Positions 40,480 to 49,859 of a stretch of 64,000 nucleotides of DNA are shown here, piece by piece. The stretch is from positions 186,001 to 250,000 of the forward strand of contig CBDCPM010000002.1 in NCBI GenBank assembly GCA_965220265.1, read 5' to 3'. The DNA is from Bin87 sp965220265 (GTDB taxonomy: Bacteria > Chloroflexota > Dehalococcoidia > Lucifugimonadales > UBA3495). The translations under genes and the position numbers were made by a program. The notes under the pieces are model-generated. The model did not search any database and had not been told where the DNA came from. It worked only from the letters and a program-made list of their open reading frames with translations. The stretch's first letter is position 1. Each line of letters starts with the position of its first letter.

Positions 40480-40866
40480 TTATCCGTCGATGATTGCCAG
40501 GGCGTCGTTGACGTACGCTATGGTTTCCCTAATGCGGCGCTCGGTTTCCTGATTACACCGTCGGTCGTAGAAGCAGGCCCCATGCAATTGGCCTAGACGA
40601 CTGTAGTATCGGCCTTGCAGAGACCTGGTCTCTGGAGTTTCGCGAGCCAGGTTGTCCAATCCGTCCGATGTGGCAGCGGTTGTTACAGGTTCTTCGCCAG
40701 TGAGGGCCAGAATGAGGCCGTCGGTTGCTCGCTTGGTGGCGCACCACGCTTTTTCCGCTGAGTCGCGGATGTCGCCATGCTCCAGCCGTTCAATGGCTTG
40801 CTCGTAAACTTGGCGTGCGTCAGTGAAGAGCTCGTCAACGCGGTGCTGGACTGAGGTAACTGTCAC
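40480..40866 (-). CDS. PaREP1/HEPN-like small helical protein
   Basis: 128 residues predicted all-helical, with VYEQAIERLEHGDIRDSAEKAWCATKRATDGLILALTG matching the pattern of PaREP1/HEPN-type proteins (GD-x4-AEKxW). No Rx4-6H RNase motif is evident. The GTG at 40866 is the start because GAGGAGG, overlapping the stop of the upstream LLM gene, lies six bases before it. It is translationally linked to that gene. Function unknown. Confidence 0.65.
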   Translation of the reverse strand: MTVTSVQHRVDELFTDARQVYEQAIERLEHGDIRDSAEKAWCATKRATDGLILALTGEEPVTTAATSDGLDNLARETPETRSLQGRYYSRLGQLHGACFYDRRCNQETERRIRETIAYVNDALAIIDG

Positions 40867-40877
40867 GTTTTGCCTCC

Positions 40878-42047
40878 TCACCCGGTGCGTTCAGCGTACG
40901 CCTGCTGGGCGCGGTCGATGGCGCGGACCCGCCCGCTCACCAGGTCTTCCTGCCGTTCTTTGGCCCACTGGTTGGAAGCCTGCGTACTGAGGACGCTGCC
41001 TTGGAAGTGGGGCATGACGTACCGGGCCATGAGCTCGTAGCTGCGCAACATCTTCTCCCGTGGCGCCCAGTCGATGGTCTGGACCAGGAACGCGCCGAAT
41101 CCGCCGCTTTGCTCGCCGAGCCGTTCGATGGCTTCGATGCAGTCGTCGGGCGTCCCGATGATCCAGCTTCCGCTGTCGGCCATGTGGTCGATCACCTTGT
41201 CCAGCGGGCCGTCGAAAACCGCCTTGCGCCCGTTGGTTTCCTCGCTGTATTCCCGCAGGTAACGGCCAGCGCCCATTCGGGCGTCCTCCAGGGCTTCCTT
41301 GCGCGTCTCGGCCAGGTGGCAGGGCAGCACCAACCGCCAGTCGTCGCGGTTCATCGTATTGCCGTGCTCGGCGGCAGATTCTTCGGCCATGCTCCAAAGT
41401 CCCTGTAGGTCCGAAGGGCCGGCGGACGGGTCCCGAGGAACGGTGATAGTCAGGACCGAGCAGCCGTGTTTGCCGGCCAGGGTTACTCCGGCCGGCGACT
41501 GCACCGAGGCCACGGCGGTGTGCATGTAGGGTCGCTGGTAGGGCCGCAATTGGAGCAGGCCCTCTTTCAATTCGAACCAGTCGCTCTTGTAGGTGATGGG
41601 CTCGGTCTCGGTGAAAAGGCGGAGGATGATGCCCAGTGACTCGTCCATGCGCTCGCGCTGGAGTTCGTGGGGAATGCCCATCATGTAGGCGTCGCCCGGG
41701 AGGGCGCCAGGACCCACTCCGAAAAGCACCCGTCCGTAGGTCATGTGGTCCAGCTGGACCATGCGGTTGGCAACCATCAACGGGTGGTGATACGGGAGGC
41801 TGACAACGCCGGTGCCCAGCTTGATGCGGTTGGTCCGCTGGGCGGCGGCGGCGATGAAGACCTCCGGTGACGAAATGATCTCCCAGCCGGCGCTGTGGTG
41901 CTCGCCGACCCACGCCTCGTCGAACCCCAGCTTGTCCAGCCATTCCACGAGTTCCAGGTCGCGTTCCATGGCCAACGTGGGGTTTTCGCCCACACGGTGG
42001 AATGGGCCGAGAAAGATGCCAAATTTCATTCGTTCGGGAAACGCCAT
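40878..42047 (-). CDS. LLM-class flavin-dependent monooxygenase, copy 1
   Basis: Luciferase-like TIM-barrel monooxygenase of 389 residues using reduced FMN or F420. Marks: FGIFLGPFHR at the N-terminus, DEAWVGEHHSAGWE, LGTGVVSLPYHHPLMVANRMVQLDHMTYGRVLFGVGPG (family core) and IIGTPDDCIEAIERL near the end. Start at 42047 supported by GAAGGAGG. It belongs to the subgroup acting on alkane-sulfonates, nitriles, terpenes or thioethers. Followed by the PaREP1-like gene in the same operon. A second, divergent LLM gene lies at 46.7 kb. Confidence 0.92.
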   Translation of the reverse strand: MAFPERMKFGIFLGPFHRVGENPTLAMERDLELVEWLDKLGFDEAWVGEHHSAGWEIISSPEVFIAAAAQRTNRIKLGTGVVSLPYHHPLMVANRMVQLDHMTYGRVLFGVGPGALPGDAYMMGIPHELQRERMDESLGIILRLFTETEPITYKSDWFELKEGLLQLRPYQRPYMHTAVASVQSPAGVTLAGKHGCSVLTITVPRDPSAGPSDLQGLWSMAEESAAEHGNTMNRDDWRLVLPCHLAETRKEALEDARMGAGRYLREYSEETNGRKAVFDGPLDKVIDHMADSGSWIIGTPDDCIEAIERLGEQSGGFGAFLVQTIDWAPREKMLRSYELMARYVMPHFQGSVLSTQASNQWAKERQEDLVSGRVRAIDRAQQAYAERTG

Positions 42048-42330
42048 ATGTGGACCTCCTTCAAATGGGGAATGCACGAGCGCATTCCGGTGCTCATTGC
42101 CAGACGGGGGGCCGAAGACCCCGATTTTGGGCCATTCTGCGCTCGGCAGTAGGTCCTGTCAATCGCGCCGGGGTCGTCGCGAACCGCAGGAGTTGGACCG
42201 GCATCTTTGCGTACTGAAACGGGTGATGCTGGCCTTGCCCGAGTATAATTTGACGCGCTAGCAAGATTGCGATGAGACCCTCGCCTCCCGTTCACCGCAG
42301 TTTCCTGTCACTCGTGATGCAGGAATAACC

Positions 42331-43974
42331 ATGTCCGCCGTAGGCAAACTGGTTGTATCCGTTCCACGGTTCACCTCGAATCGTCTGTTTGAGGGCGCAG
42401 CCCGACCGCCGGCCGTCGTCTGGGCGCCGGCGCTGGTGGTGGCGGTGTTGCTGCTGGTCGCCCCAATCTATCTCGCTTTGCGAACGATGGGAGCCGGCGG
42501 CGATGCCATCGATCTGATCTTCCGGACCCGCACCCTGTGGGTGGTGGGCCGTACCGTTGCCCTCATGACAACGGTGATGGTTGGCTGCATCCTTGTGGCG
42601 GCGCCGTTGGCCTGGCTCACGGTGCGTACCGACCTGCCATGGCGGGGTTTTTGGCGCGTGGCAACCATGTTGCCCCTGGCGTTGCCGTCCTACATCGTGG
42701 GTTTCGCCATCGCGGTGGGACTGGGTCCCCGCGGTATCCTGCAGGGGTGGCTGGAAGCGGGGTTTGGCGTGGAACGCATCCCCAGCATTTACGGTTTCCC
42801 CGGTGCCGCCTTCACCCTCATCATCATCAGCTTCCCCTACATGCTGCTGCCTTTGCGTGCGGCGCTCTGGAACATGGACGTCTCGCTGGAGGAGTCGGCG
42901 AGGGTCCTGGGCCGCGACCGCTGGCAGACCTTCCGCAGCGTTACGTTGCCCATGCTCCGGCCGGCCATCCTGGCGGGCGGGCTGCTCACCGCGCTCTACG
43001 CCCTCAGCGACTTCGGCGCGGTTGCCATCATGCGTTATGAGACCTTCACCTGGAGCATCTTCATCCAATACGGCGCCGCGCTCAACCGTACCCTGGCCGC
43101 CGCGTGGTCGCTGGCGCTCATCGTGCTGGCGCTGGCGGTGGTCTGGGGCGAAAACACCGCCCGCAACGCAATGGGCGGTCGGTACTATCGTAGCCGCGGG
43201 GGCGCGACCCGACTGCCCGAGCCGATACCCCTCGGCCGTTGGCGTGGGCCAGCCCTGGCGTATTGCGGCGCCGTGTTGGCAGTTTCCATCGGCTTGCCCG
43301 TGGTGGTACTGATCTACTGGACGGTGCGAGGCGTGGCGGCGGGCGAGCCCCTGCTGCTGCTCTGGACGGCGGCGGCCAATTCGGTGGGGGTCTCAGCGTT
43401 GGCGGCGGTCCTGACGGTGGCGTGCGCCGCGCCCATCGCCGTGCTGGCGGTGCGCTATCCGGGCCTGTTCAGCCGGTGGCTGGAGCGCCTGGGGTTCGTC
43501 GGTTTCGCCCTGCCCGGCATCGTGATCGCGCTGGGCCTGGTGTATTTCGGGGCAAACTACGCTCCCTGGCTCTATCAATCGCTGGCGATACTGGCGGTGG
43601 CGTACGTGACGCTGTTCCTGCCGGCGGCGGTGGGTTCCCTGCGAACCTCGTTGCTGCAGGTGCGTCCCGAGTTTGAGGACGCGGCGCGCAGCCTGGGGCG
43701 GGGCCCGCTGTCGGTCCTCCTGACGGTCACGCTGCCGCTGGTGCGACCCGGAATCCTGACGGGAGCCGCCCTGGTGTTCCTCCTGACCATGAAGGAACTG
43801 CCGGCGACGCTGATCCTCAGCCCCATCGGCTTCACCACCCTGGCGTCATCCATCTGGGCCGCCGCCGAGGAAGCGTTCTTCGCTCGGGCGGCTGCGCCGG
43901 CGCTGCTGCTGATTGCGGTCTCGTCCATCCCGTTGGCGCTGATCACCATGCGCGAGGAGCGCCGCGAGGACTGA
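42331..43974 (+). CDS. Iron(III)-type ABC transporter permease (double permease)
   Basis: 547 residues with twelve predicted helices in two homologous halves, as in FbpB/ThiP-type permeases for ferric iron or thiamine. Each half has the EAA loop that docks the ATPase: LEESARVLGRDRWQTFRSVTLPMLRP in the first and FEDAARSLGRGPLSVLLTVTLPLVRPG in the second. No periplasmic binding protein or ATPase gene lies beside it; a TATAAT at 42244-42249 suggests its own promoter. Binding protein and ATPase must be elsewhere or absent, so the substrate is inferred only from the family. Confidence 0.88.
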   Translation: MSAVGKLVVSVPRFTSNRLFEGAARPPAVVWAPALVVAVLLLVAPIYLALRTMGAGGDAIDLIFRTRTLWVVGRTVALMTTVMVGCILVAAPLAWLTVRTDLPWRGFWRVATMLPLALPSYIVGFAIAVGLGPRGILQGWLEAGFGVERIPSIYGFPGAAFTLIIISFPYMLLPLRAALWNMDVSLEESARVLGRDRWQTFRSVTLPMLRPAILAGGLLTALYALSDFGAVAIMRYETFTWSIFIQYGAALNRTLAAAWSLALIVLALAVVWGENTARNAMGGRYYRSRGGATRLPEPIPLGRWRGPALAYCGAVLAVSIGLPVVVLIYWTVRGVAAGEPLLLLWTAAANSVGVSALAAVLTVACAAPIAVLAVRYPGLFSRWLERLGFVGFALPGIVIALGLVYFGANYAPWLYQSLAILAVAYVTLFLPAAVGSLRTSLLQVRPEFEDAARSLGRGPLSVLLTVTLPLVRPGILTGAALVFLLTMKELPATLILSPIGFTTLASSIWAAAEEAFFARAAAPALLLIAVSSIPLALITMREERRED

Positions 43975-43985
43975 CGTTCCTGGCA

Positions 43986-44939
43986 TCAGAACCAGTTGGC
44001 CTTGTCCACCACGTTGCGCAGTGCCCGACCCTCGTTGAAGCGCTTGCAGTTGTCGATGAACAGCTCGGTGCGCCGGTCGTCCAGGTAGGGTCCGTTGCCG
44101 GCCACGTGGGGCGTGATGAGCACACCCGGCATGGTCCAGAGAGGGTGTCCGGCCGGCAGAGGTTCGATCTGGAAGACATCGAGGCCGGCGCCGGCGATTT
44201 CGCCGCCCCGCAAGGCGTCCACCAGGTCGTCCAATATCACGGTGGCTCCCCTACCGATGTTGATGAAAAACCCGGTGTTTTTCATGGCCCTAAACTGCTC
44301 GGCGTGGAACATGCCCTGTGTTTCCGGCGTTTCCGGCACCGTGACCACTACGAAGTCGGCCCGGGGCAGGACTTCCAGCAGTTCGTCGGGACGGTGCAGT
44401 TCGGCTACGCCGGCGGTGGGAGCCGGCAGTCGGGGGTCTACTCCAATCACGGTCATACCGAACTCAGAGCATAGCCGGGCGGTTTCAGCGCCGATGCCGC
44501 CAACACCCACCACTACGGCGGTGGCTTCGGGCAGGTAGGTGGTCGGGTATCCCTGTTGCCAGACTCCCGCGACCTGCTGGGGAATGTACACCTGCAATCC
44601 CCTGGCAAAGGCCAACAGTAGGGACATGATGTGAGCGCTGATGTGGTCGTTGTAGATCTCCCTGGTGTTGGTAACCACGATGTCACTGGAGATCAACGAA
44701 GGATGGTAGTAGCCGGCGCGCGGCCCGGCCTGCGGACAGGCGATCCACTTGAGGTTGTCCGCCCGTTCCAGCAATTCGGGCACGATGTCGCCAAAGGCTG
44801 CGTCGGCGTCGCCGATAACCTCCATGGCTTCGCCCACCGTCGGGCACAGGTGAACGTCGATGTCAGGAATTTCCTCCTGGAGCCTCTGCGGCCAGTGCTC
44901 CTGGTAGTTGGGTGGGCAGATCACGAGCTTGAATCCCAT
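43986..44939 (-). CDS. D-2-hydroxyacid dehydrogenase family protein
   Basis: 317 residues of the D-isomer specific 2-hydroxyacid dehydrogenase family (NAD-dependent). It has the VVVGVGGIGAETA Rossmann motif, the INIGRGA strand after it, and the closing catalytic block with AGAGLDVFQIEPLP (Glu) and TPHVAG (His). The ATG at 44939 is chosen because AAGGAG is seven bases before it; the GTG at 44942 is an alternative. Only 11 bases separate its end from the permease gene on the opposite strand. Substrate could be a glyoxylate, hydroxypyruvate or phosphite-type acid. Confidence 0.9.
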   Translation of the reverse strand: MGFKLVICPPNYQEHWPQRLQEEIPDIDVHLCPTVGEAMEVIGDADAAFGDIVPELLERADNLKWIACPQAGPRAGYYHPSLISSDIVVTNTREIYNDHISAHIMSLLLAFARGLQVYIPQQVAGVWQQGYPTTYLPEATAVVVGVGGIGAETARLCSEFGMTVIGVDPRLPAPTAGVAELHRPDELLEVLPRADFVVVTVPETPETQGMFHAEQFRAMKNTGFFINIGRGATVILDDLVDALRGGEIAGAGLDVFQIEPLPAGHPLWTMPGVLITPHVAGNGPYLDDRRTELFIDNCKRFNEGRALRNVVDKANWF

Positions 44940-45012
44940 CACAGCGCTCCTTAGGTGAGGTTCGGATTAAACATTCTAGGCCGATCCTTGGGCAGCGCAA
45001 CACCGTGTCGAA

Positions 45013-45161
45013 CCTCACGCGTATCCAGTTTGATCAGAACTGTCATTGCGAGCGCAGCGTGGCAATCTCGTTGGGACCAGGGCCATCGTTACGCTAACGG
45101 GATTGCCACGTCGCTTCGCTCCTCGCAATGGCAGATTTGCGGAAACTGAGTACGCATGAGG
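45013..45161. repeat. MITE-like inverted repeat with outer arms
   Basis: Outer arms CCTCACGCGTATCCAGTTT / AAACTGAGTACGCATGAGG (16 of 19 complementary) enclose the common core arms ATTGCGAGCGCAGCGTGGCA / TTGCCACGTCGCTTCGCT. It fills part of the 420-base space before the SDR gene; the remainder shows only the ribosome site of that gene and nothing else recognised. Confidence 0.8.
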
Positions 45162-45359
45162 GGGGTCGAACCCGCCGGCGCGCCGCCGCATCCGAAAATT
45201 ACCGTTCCCCCGGAGGTTTGTAGTACAGTACCCGCATCAAAGAATCCCTCGCCTGCCGCTTCGATGTGTCGGAGCGGTTGGGCCTGAAATCGAGAGGCTG
45301 TTCCACGCGGAGCCACGCGCTCCGTGGGCGGGCAGTCCGCATCTGAAAAGGAATATGGC

Positions 45360-46202
45360 ATGAGCACAAATCGAAAACCGGTCGCCGTCGTCATCGGCGC
45401 GACATCCAAGTGGCAGGCTGACGGCCGCAACACCCAATTGGTTCACGGCAGAGAACTCGACGACAGCGATCTGCCCGTCGGCGTGCGCTGGGGCGTGGGC
45501 GGAGCCGTTGCCCAGAAGTTCGCCCAGGAAGGGTTCCTCACGGTGCTGACCACCCGCACCGCCCCCAACGCCGCTCCTCTGCAGGCGGCGATCAACGAAC
45601 AGGGCGGCGACAGCACAATCGTGGAACTCGACCTGTCATCGCGCGAATCCATTTCCGACGCCTTCGCCCAGATCCGGGAAGAGGCTGGCGACCCGGACGT
45701 ACTGGTCTATAACGCGGGTTACATCGACGGGCGCGACCTTCCGCCGGAAATGGAACTGCTGGAGAACACCCCCATCGAAGTATTCGAGACCGCCCAGCAT
45801 ATCTCCAGCAGCGGTCCCTTCCTCGTCGCCAAGGAGGTGTTGCCCGCCATGCGTGAGCGCGGCGAGGGCACCATCCTTATCTCCAACAACCCGTCGTCGT
45901 TGCGGGGCAAGAAGCGATACACCGGTCAGTCGCTGTACTATCCCCGGGTGATGATGCGGACGCTGGCGCAGGTCTTGACGGAAGAGTACTCCGAGTTCGG
46001 CGTTCACGTCGCCAACGTGATCATCGACGGGACCATCGATTCTCCTGGCACGCGGGCCACTCCCCGGGCCCAGCAGAACCCGGATTTGATGATTAATCCC
46101 GTGAAAATCGCGGAGGCCTTCTACTACCTGTACACCCAGGACAAGTCCTGCTGGACCCACGAACTCCAGCTGACCCCGTTTCCCGTCAAGCCGGCCTTTT
46201 AG
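45360..46202 (+). CDS. Atypical short-chain dehydrogenase/reductase family protein
   Basis: 280 residues. Rossmann SDR: GATS at the N-terminus, then an insertion of about 25 residues (WQADGRNTQLVHGRELDDSD) before VGGAVAQKFAQEGF, a displaced cofactor Gly motif. A VYNAGY strand resembles the NAG motif, but the active-site region has ILISNNPSSLRGKKRYTGQSLYY without a clear Tyr-x3-Lys. AAAAGGA precedes the ATG. The last residues (PFPVKPAF) are encoded by DNA repeated three times downstream. It could be a defunct or non-canonical reductase. Confidence 0.75.
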   Translation: MSTNRKPVAVVIGATSKWQADGRNTQLVHGRELDDSDLPVGVRWGVGGAVAQKFAQEGFLTVLTTRTAPNAAPLQAAINEQGGDSTIVELDLSSRESISDAFAQIREEAGDPDVLVYNAGYIDGRDLPPEMELLENTPIEVFETAQHISSSGPFLVAKEVLPAMRERGEGTILISNNPSSLRGKKRYTGQSLYYPRVMMRTLAQVLTEEYSEFGVHVANVIIDGTIDSPGTRATPRAQQNPDLMINPVKIAEAFYYLYTQDKSCWTHELQLTPFPVKPAF

Positions 46203-46665
46203 CTGACGTGTACCCACTCGCGTTCAAACCGTCATTGTGAGCGAAGCGCGGCAATCTCGTTGGCGAAAGGGACGTCGTACCGTCAACGGAACTGGCGCGT
46301 CGCTTCGCCCCTCGCAATGACAAAGCGTTTAGCGTTGACCCCGTATCCCGTCAAGCCGGCTTTTTAGCCGACGTGGACCCACTCACGTTCAAACTGTCAT
46401 TGCGAGCGAAGCGCGGCAATCTCGTTGGCGAAAGGAACGTCGTACTGTCAACGGAACTGGCGCGTCGCTTCGCCCTTCGCAATGACAAAGCGTTTAGCGT
46501 TGACCCCGTATCCCGTCAAGCCGGCCTTTTAGCTGACGTGTACCCACTCGCGTTCAAACCGTCATTGCGAGCGAAGCGCGGCAATCTCGTTGGCGAAAGG
46601 GACGTCGTACTGTCAACGGAACTGGCGCGTCGCTTCGCCCCTCGCAATGACAAAGCGTTTAGCGA
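46171..46665. repeat. Three exact-period 165-bp tandem repeats containing the MITE-like element and the 3' end of the SDR gene
   Basis: TGACCCCGT occurs at 46171, 46336 and 46501, and each unit carries the SDR-gene tail, a stop codon, then a full MITE-like inverted repeat (46231-46322, 46396-46487, 46561-46652). Units differ by a few substitutions. The stretch has a 113-codon open frame (46373-46711) but its protein is only the repeat in translation and is not counted as a gene. Confidence 0.9.
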
Positions 46666-46733
46666 TGCGTCGCGTTTAGTTCCTGATGACGGAAGCGGAC
46701 ATATAACCTGAACCAATCGCAAGGAGCAATCGG

Positions 46734-47798
46734 ATGGATGTCGGAATGATGATGATCTTCTCCAGCTATGGCTGGGATGAAGGCTCGGATGGCCAGATGT
46801 GGGAGGAAGAGCTGCGCCTCGCAGAGATCGCGGCTGATGAGGGATTCGAATGCCTCTGGTCGGCGGAGCACCATTTCAACGATTATTCCTTCGTGCCGGA
46901 CAACCTCCAGTTGATGACCCACATCGCGGCCACGCACCCCGACATCGACGTGGGAACGGCCGCGGTGATCCTCCCCTGGCACAACCCGTTGCGGGTCGCC
47001 GAAAACGCCGCTGTTCTCGACCTGCTGAGCAACGGCCGGCTTCGCTTGGGATTCGGGCGAGGCCTGGCACGGCGCGAATTCGAGACCTTCGGCGTCAGCA
47101 TGGACGAGTCGCGCGAGCGCTTCGACGAGGCCGCGCCCATGATAGTCGAAGCGCTAAGGACCGGTTTCATCGAGGGCAACGGCACCCACTACAAGCAACC
47201 CCGGACGGAAATTCGCCCCCGACCACAGCACTCATTCGACGGACGCATCTACGCCGTCGCCGCCAGCGACGAATCTGTTCTGTCGGCGGCCAAGCTTGGC
47301 GCGCACATCATCATGTTCGCCGACCGCCCCTGGGAAATGCGAATGCCTGGTATCGAGCGCGGCCGAGCCCTGCACCGCGAGTTTCACGGCACCGAGCCGC
47401 CCGCGCTAATGCTCTCGGAATTCGTCGTCTGCGGCACCGATTTGGACCAGTGTGAAGAGGAAGCGCGACAATATCAGGGGAAATTCGTCGAGAGTAATTT
47501 CTACCACTACGAATTCCTTGGAGATCACTTCCGGTCCGTGAAAGGGTATGACGCCTACCAGCAGAAGGCCGAAATCGCCCGTTCCGCCGGTCTCGAAGGC
47601 GCAGTCGAAGGGTTCATGAAGGCGGCCAGTTGGGGCACCCCCGACAAGATTCTGCGCGGGCTCGAGGATCGGCGCGCCCTCCTCGGCGATTTCGAGCTGA
47701 ACGTGGCTTTCCGTTTCGGCGGCACGCCTATGGATGTCGCCGAGCGCGGCCTGAAGCTCTTCGCCAAAGAGGTGCTGCCCGTCCTGAAGTCCTGGTAG
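46734..47798 (+). CDS. LLM-class flavin-dependent monooxygenase, copy 2
   Basis: 354 residues of the luciferase-like superfamily: EGFECLWSAEHHFNDYSF, VGTAAVILPWHNPLRVAENAAVLDLLSNGRLRLGFGRGLARREFE, and the C-terminal lid. Reduced-flavin-dependent oxidation of a small organic substrate. AAGGAG is about eight bases before the ATG. Its sequence is only distantly related to copy 1, so the two are not recent duplicates. Follows the tandem repeats, which may carry its promoter. Confidence 0.92.
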   Translation: MDVGMMMIFSSYGWDEGSDGQMWEEELRLAEIAADEGFECLWSAEHHFNDYSFVPDNLQLMTHIAATHPDIDVGTAAVILPWHNPLRVAENAAVLDLLSNGRLRLGFGRGLARREFETFGVSMDESRERFDEAAPMIVEALRTGFIEGNGTHYKQPRTEIRPRPQHSFDGRIYAVAASDESVLSAAKLGAHIIMFADRPWEMRMPGIERGRALHREFHGTEPPALMLSEFVVCGTDLDQCEEEARQYQGKFVESNFYHYEFLGDHFRSVKGYDAYQQKAEIARSAGLEGAVEGFMKAASWGTPDKILRGLEDRRALLGDFELNVAFRFGGTPMDVAERGLKLFAKEVLPVLKSW

Positions 47799-47822
47799 TG
47801 GGTGATGCCGGCCGGCCACGCT

Positions 47823-47988
47823 GGCTGACCCGTACCCGCTTGCGTTCAAACTGTCATTGCGAGCGCCCGGTCCCAAGTCACTGCGAGCGAAGCGCGGCAG
47901 TCTCGTTGGCGGAGGAGACCGTCGTCCAGGTAACGGGATTGCCGCATCCCTCCGCTAATTGCAATGACAAACTAGGTACGCGTGAGCC
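47823..47988. repeat. MITE-like inverted repeat with nested second arm
   Basis: Outer arms of about 14 bases (GGCTGACCCGTACC and its near-complement) enclose the core; the left core arm appears twice in succession (ATTGCGAGCG, then ACTGCGAGCGAAGCGCGGCA), as if one element inserted into or slipped within another. Between the LLM gene and the convergent DUF255 gene. Confidence 0.75.
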
Positions 47989-48033
47989 ACGTTAGCCGTT
48001 ACGCCCTTTGGCAACTGACCTAACGTAATCGAA

Positions 48034-49812
48034 TCACCCAATGTCCCAGGGCCGGGACCGGGTCATTTCCCTGACGCCTTGGGCTGTATTTATGGGGGTG
48101 AGGCACCGGTCTCCCATGCACGCGTAGAGCGCGGCATCCCGGCGCAGCGGGAACCCCAGTTCGCGTATACGCTGGGCATCGCGTTCCACGTCCAGTGGCT
48201 GCACAACCTTGTGGGGAGCGTGCACCCGCAAGGCCGCTTGGTGTAGCGGCCGATAGGATGGGTCCGACGCATCGCCCACCAGCACCAGGCTGACCGGCCC
48301 GTGTGTCAGGAAGCTCTTGGCCCGTCCCCACGCAGCGCCGGCCGGCAGGAACAGGGCTTCCTCGTCCTCCTCCATCCGGCGCGACGCGTGGTCGCCCAGA
48401 TAGCTTTTCCCGGGAACCACGGACTCGAAAATGCTTAGCGCGGAGGCGGCCTGGTCAGCGTAGCTCTCATCTCCGGTCAGGTGCGACAGTGCCAGCAGCG
48501 CTTCGGCCCAGCAACTGTTGTCCAACACCGGTCGCTCCCTCCGAAGGAATCCGGCCTCGAAGGATTGTGGCGGCGCCGTGTCGTAGCAGCCACCGTCCTC
48601 CGCGCTGAACAACTCCTGCGTGGTTTTGGCGACCTCAACCGCCTTGCCTAGGTAGTCCGGCCGGCCTGTGGACTGGTACCGGGCCAGCCAGGCCCGCAGG
48701 AAATTCACCTGATCGATCAGAACGGGCGCAGTGCCGTTCGACTCGCCAACGCGTCGCCTCAGTCCGCCTGTGGAGGTCCAGCTCCCCTGCCACAATTTAT
48801 CCAGGATGTCCGCCCCCAAACGGCTATGGGACGCGCGGTTCAACACCTCACCCGCGTGTGTCAAAGCCAGGGCGGCCAGCGCATTCCATCCAGCGTAGAG
48901 GGTGCGGTCAACGGGCGGCGGCGTGCCCGCGTCCCGGTCCTTCCACGATCCCTGGTAGTAGGGCTCGTCGGCGTCTTGGCTGGCATGGAACAGTCCATCG
49001 TCTGCGCTGAACAGGGTGGTGAGCAGGTAGTCGAGAATACTGTCCACGGCGGTTCGGTAGACCGCTTTTCGGGTGACCTGGAACGTTCCCAGGTAGGCCA
49101 TTGCCAGGCTGGCGTTGCTGACCAGCATCTTCTCGTAGTGCGGCACCTTCCAGTCCCGGCTCACCGAGTACCGGAAGAATCCCTGGTCCTTGCGGTCGTA
49201 GATCCCGTGCCACATTCCCTGGAGGGTGGCTTCGACCATTCCCAATTTGGCACGGTCGCCCGTGAGCCCGTAGCGCCCGATGAGGAACTCCAGCGCCTCC
49301 CACGGGGGCTGTTTGGGTTCCAGCCCGAATCCCCCGAACTCTTCGTCATACAGCTCTATCAGACGCCTAAGTACCGCGTCGACGGACGCATTGGCTTCAA
49401 CACGTTCGGGCGAGGCTGCGGGGGCCGCATACCGTCCACTTTCTGGTACATATTCGCCGCTGGCTACCTGCTCCAACAGCGCGGCCATCTCGTCGGGCGG
49501 GGTGTAGGGCCGGCCAGCAAGGAATTCGCCGTCTCCCGTCAGCAAAGCCACCGACGGGAACCCGCCCTGGTTATACCGCAGCGATATGTCCGGCCGTTGA
49601 TCGACGTCCACCCGCACCGGTATGAACCGCGAATTGACCAGCTCGATGACCCTTTCGTCCGAGTAGGAAGTCTCGTCCATGACGTGGCACCAGTGGCACC
49701 AGGTGGCCCCGAGCGTGAGCAGCACCGGCTTGTCCTCGGACCGGGCAGCTTCGAAGGCTTCCTCGCCCCAGTCGCGCCAGCCAATGGTATTCGCGCCATG
49801 AGATTGGCTCAT
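48034..49812 (-). CDS. DUF255 thioredoxin-like / six-hairpin glycosidase-like protein (YyaL/Spermatogenesis-associated-20 type)
   Basis: 592 residues. The N-terminal thioredoxin-like domain has GATWCHWCHVMDETSYSD with the C-x2-C motif; the rest is an (alpha/alpha)6 toroid of the six-hairpin glycosidase/N-acyl-glucosamine epimerase sort (GFFRYSVSRDWKVPHYEKMLVSNA, SQDADEPYY, LYAGWNALAALAL). Usual length of the family is about 650-700, so it is slightly short. Ribosome site GGGAGGT before ATG. Function is not established; members are suggested to link redox state and sugar handling. Confidence 0.9.
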   Translation of the reverse strand: MSQSHGANTIGWRDWGEEAFEAARSEDKPVLLTLGATWCHWCHVMDETSYSDERVIELVNSRFIPVRVDVDQRPDISLRYNQGGFPSVALLTGDGEFLAGRPYTPPDEMAALLEQVASGEYVPESGRYAAPAASPERVEANASVDAVLRRLIELYDEEFGGFGLEPKQPPWEALEFLIGRYGLTGDRAKLGMVEATLQGMWHGIYDRKDQGFFRYSVSRDWKVPHYEKMLVSNASLAMAYLGTFQVTRKAVYRTAVDSILDYLLTTLFSADDGLFHASQDADEPYYQGSWKDRDAGTPPPVDRTLYAGWNALAALALTHAGEVLNRASHSRLGADILDKLWQGSWTSTGGLRRRVGESNGTAPVLIDQVNFLRAWLARYQSTGRPDYLGKAVEVAKTTQELFSAEDGGCYDTAPPQSFEAGFLRRERPVLDNSCWAEALLALSHLTGDESYADQAASALSIFESVVPGKSYLGDHASRRMEEDEEALFLPAGAAWGRAKSFLTHGPVSLVLVGDASDPSYRPLHQAALRVHAPHKVVQPLDVERDAQRIRELGFPLRRDAALYACMGDRCLTPINTAQGVREMTRSRPWDIG

Positions 49813-49859
49813 TCGGTTACCTCCCGGCCTCGAGCCGAGGCGCGTGCGCCGCTCCTCGC

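Noticed and set aside
40480..40881. Start at 40881 for the PaREP1-like gene
   Set aside because: That start would use the stop codon region of the upstream gene and lacks a ribosome site, whereas GTG 40866 has GAGGAGG six bases ahead.
46373..46711. 113-codon open frame inside the 165-bp tandem repeats
   Set aside because: Its protein is only the translated MITE-like repeat, repeated twice. The 165-base period is divisible by three, so the frame stays open by arithmetic.
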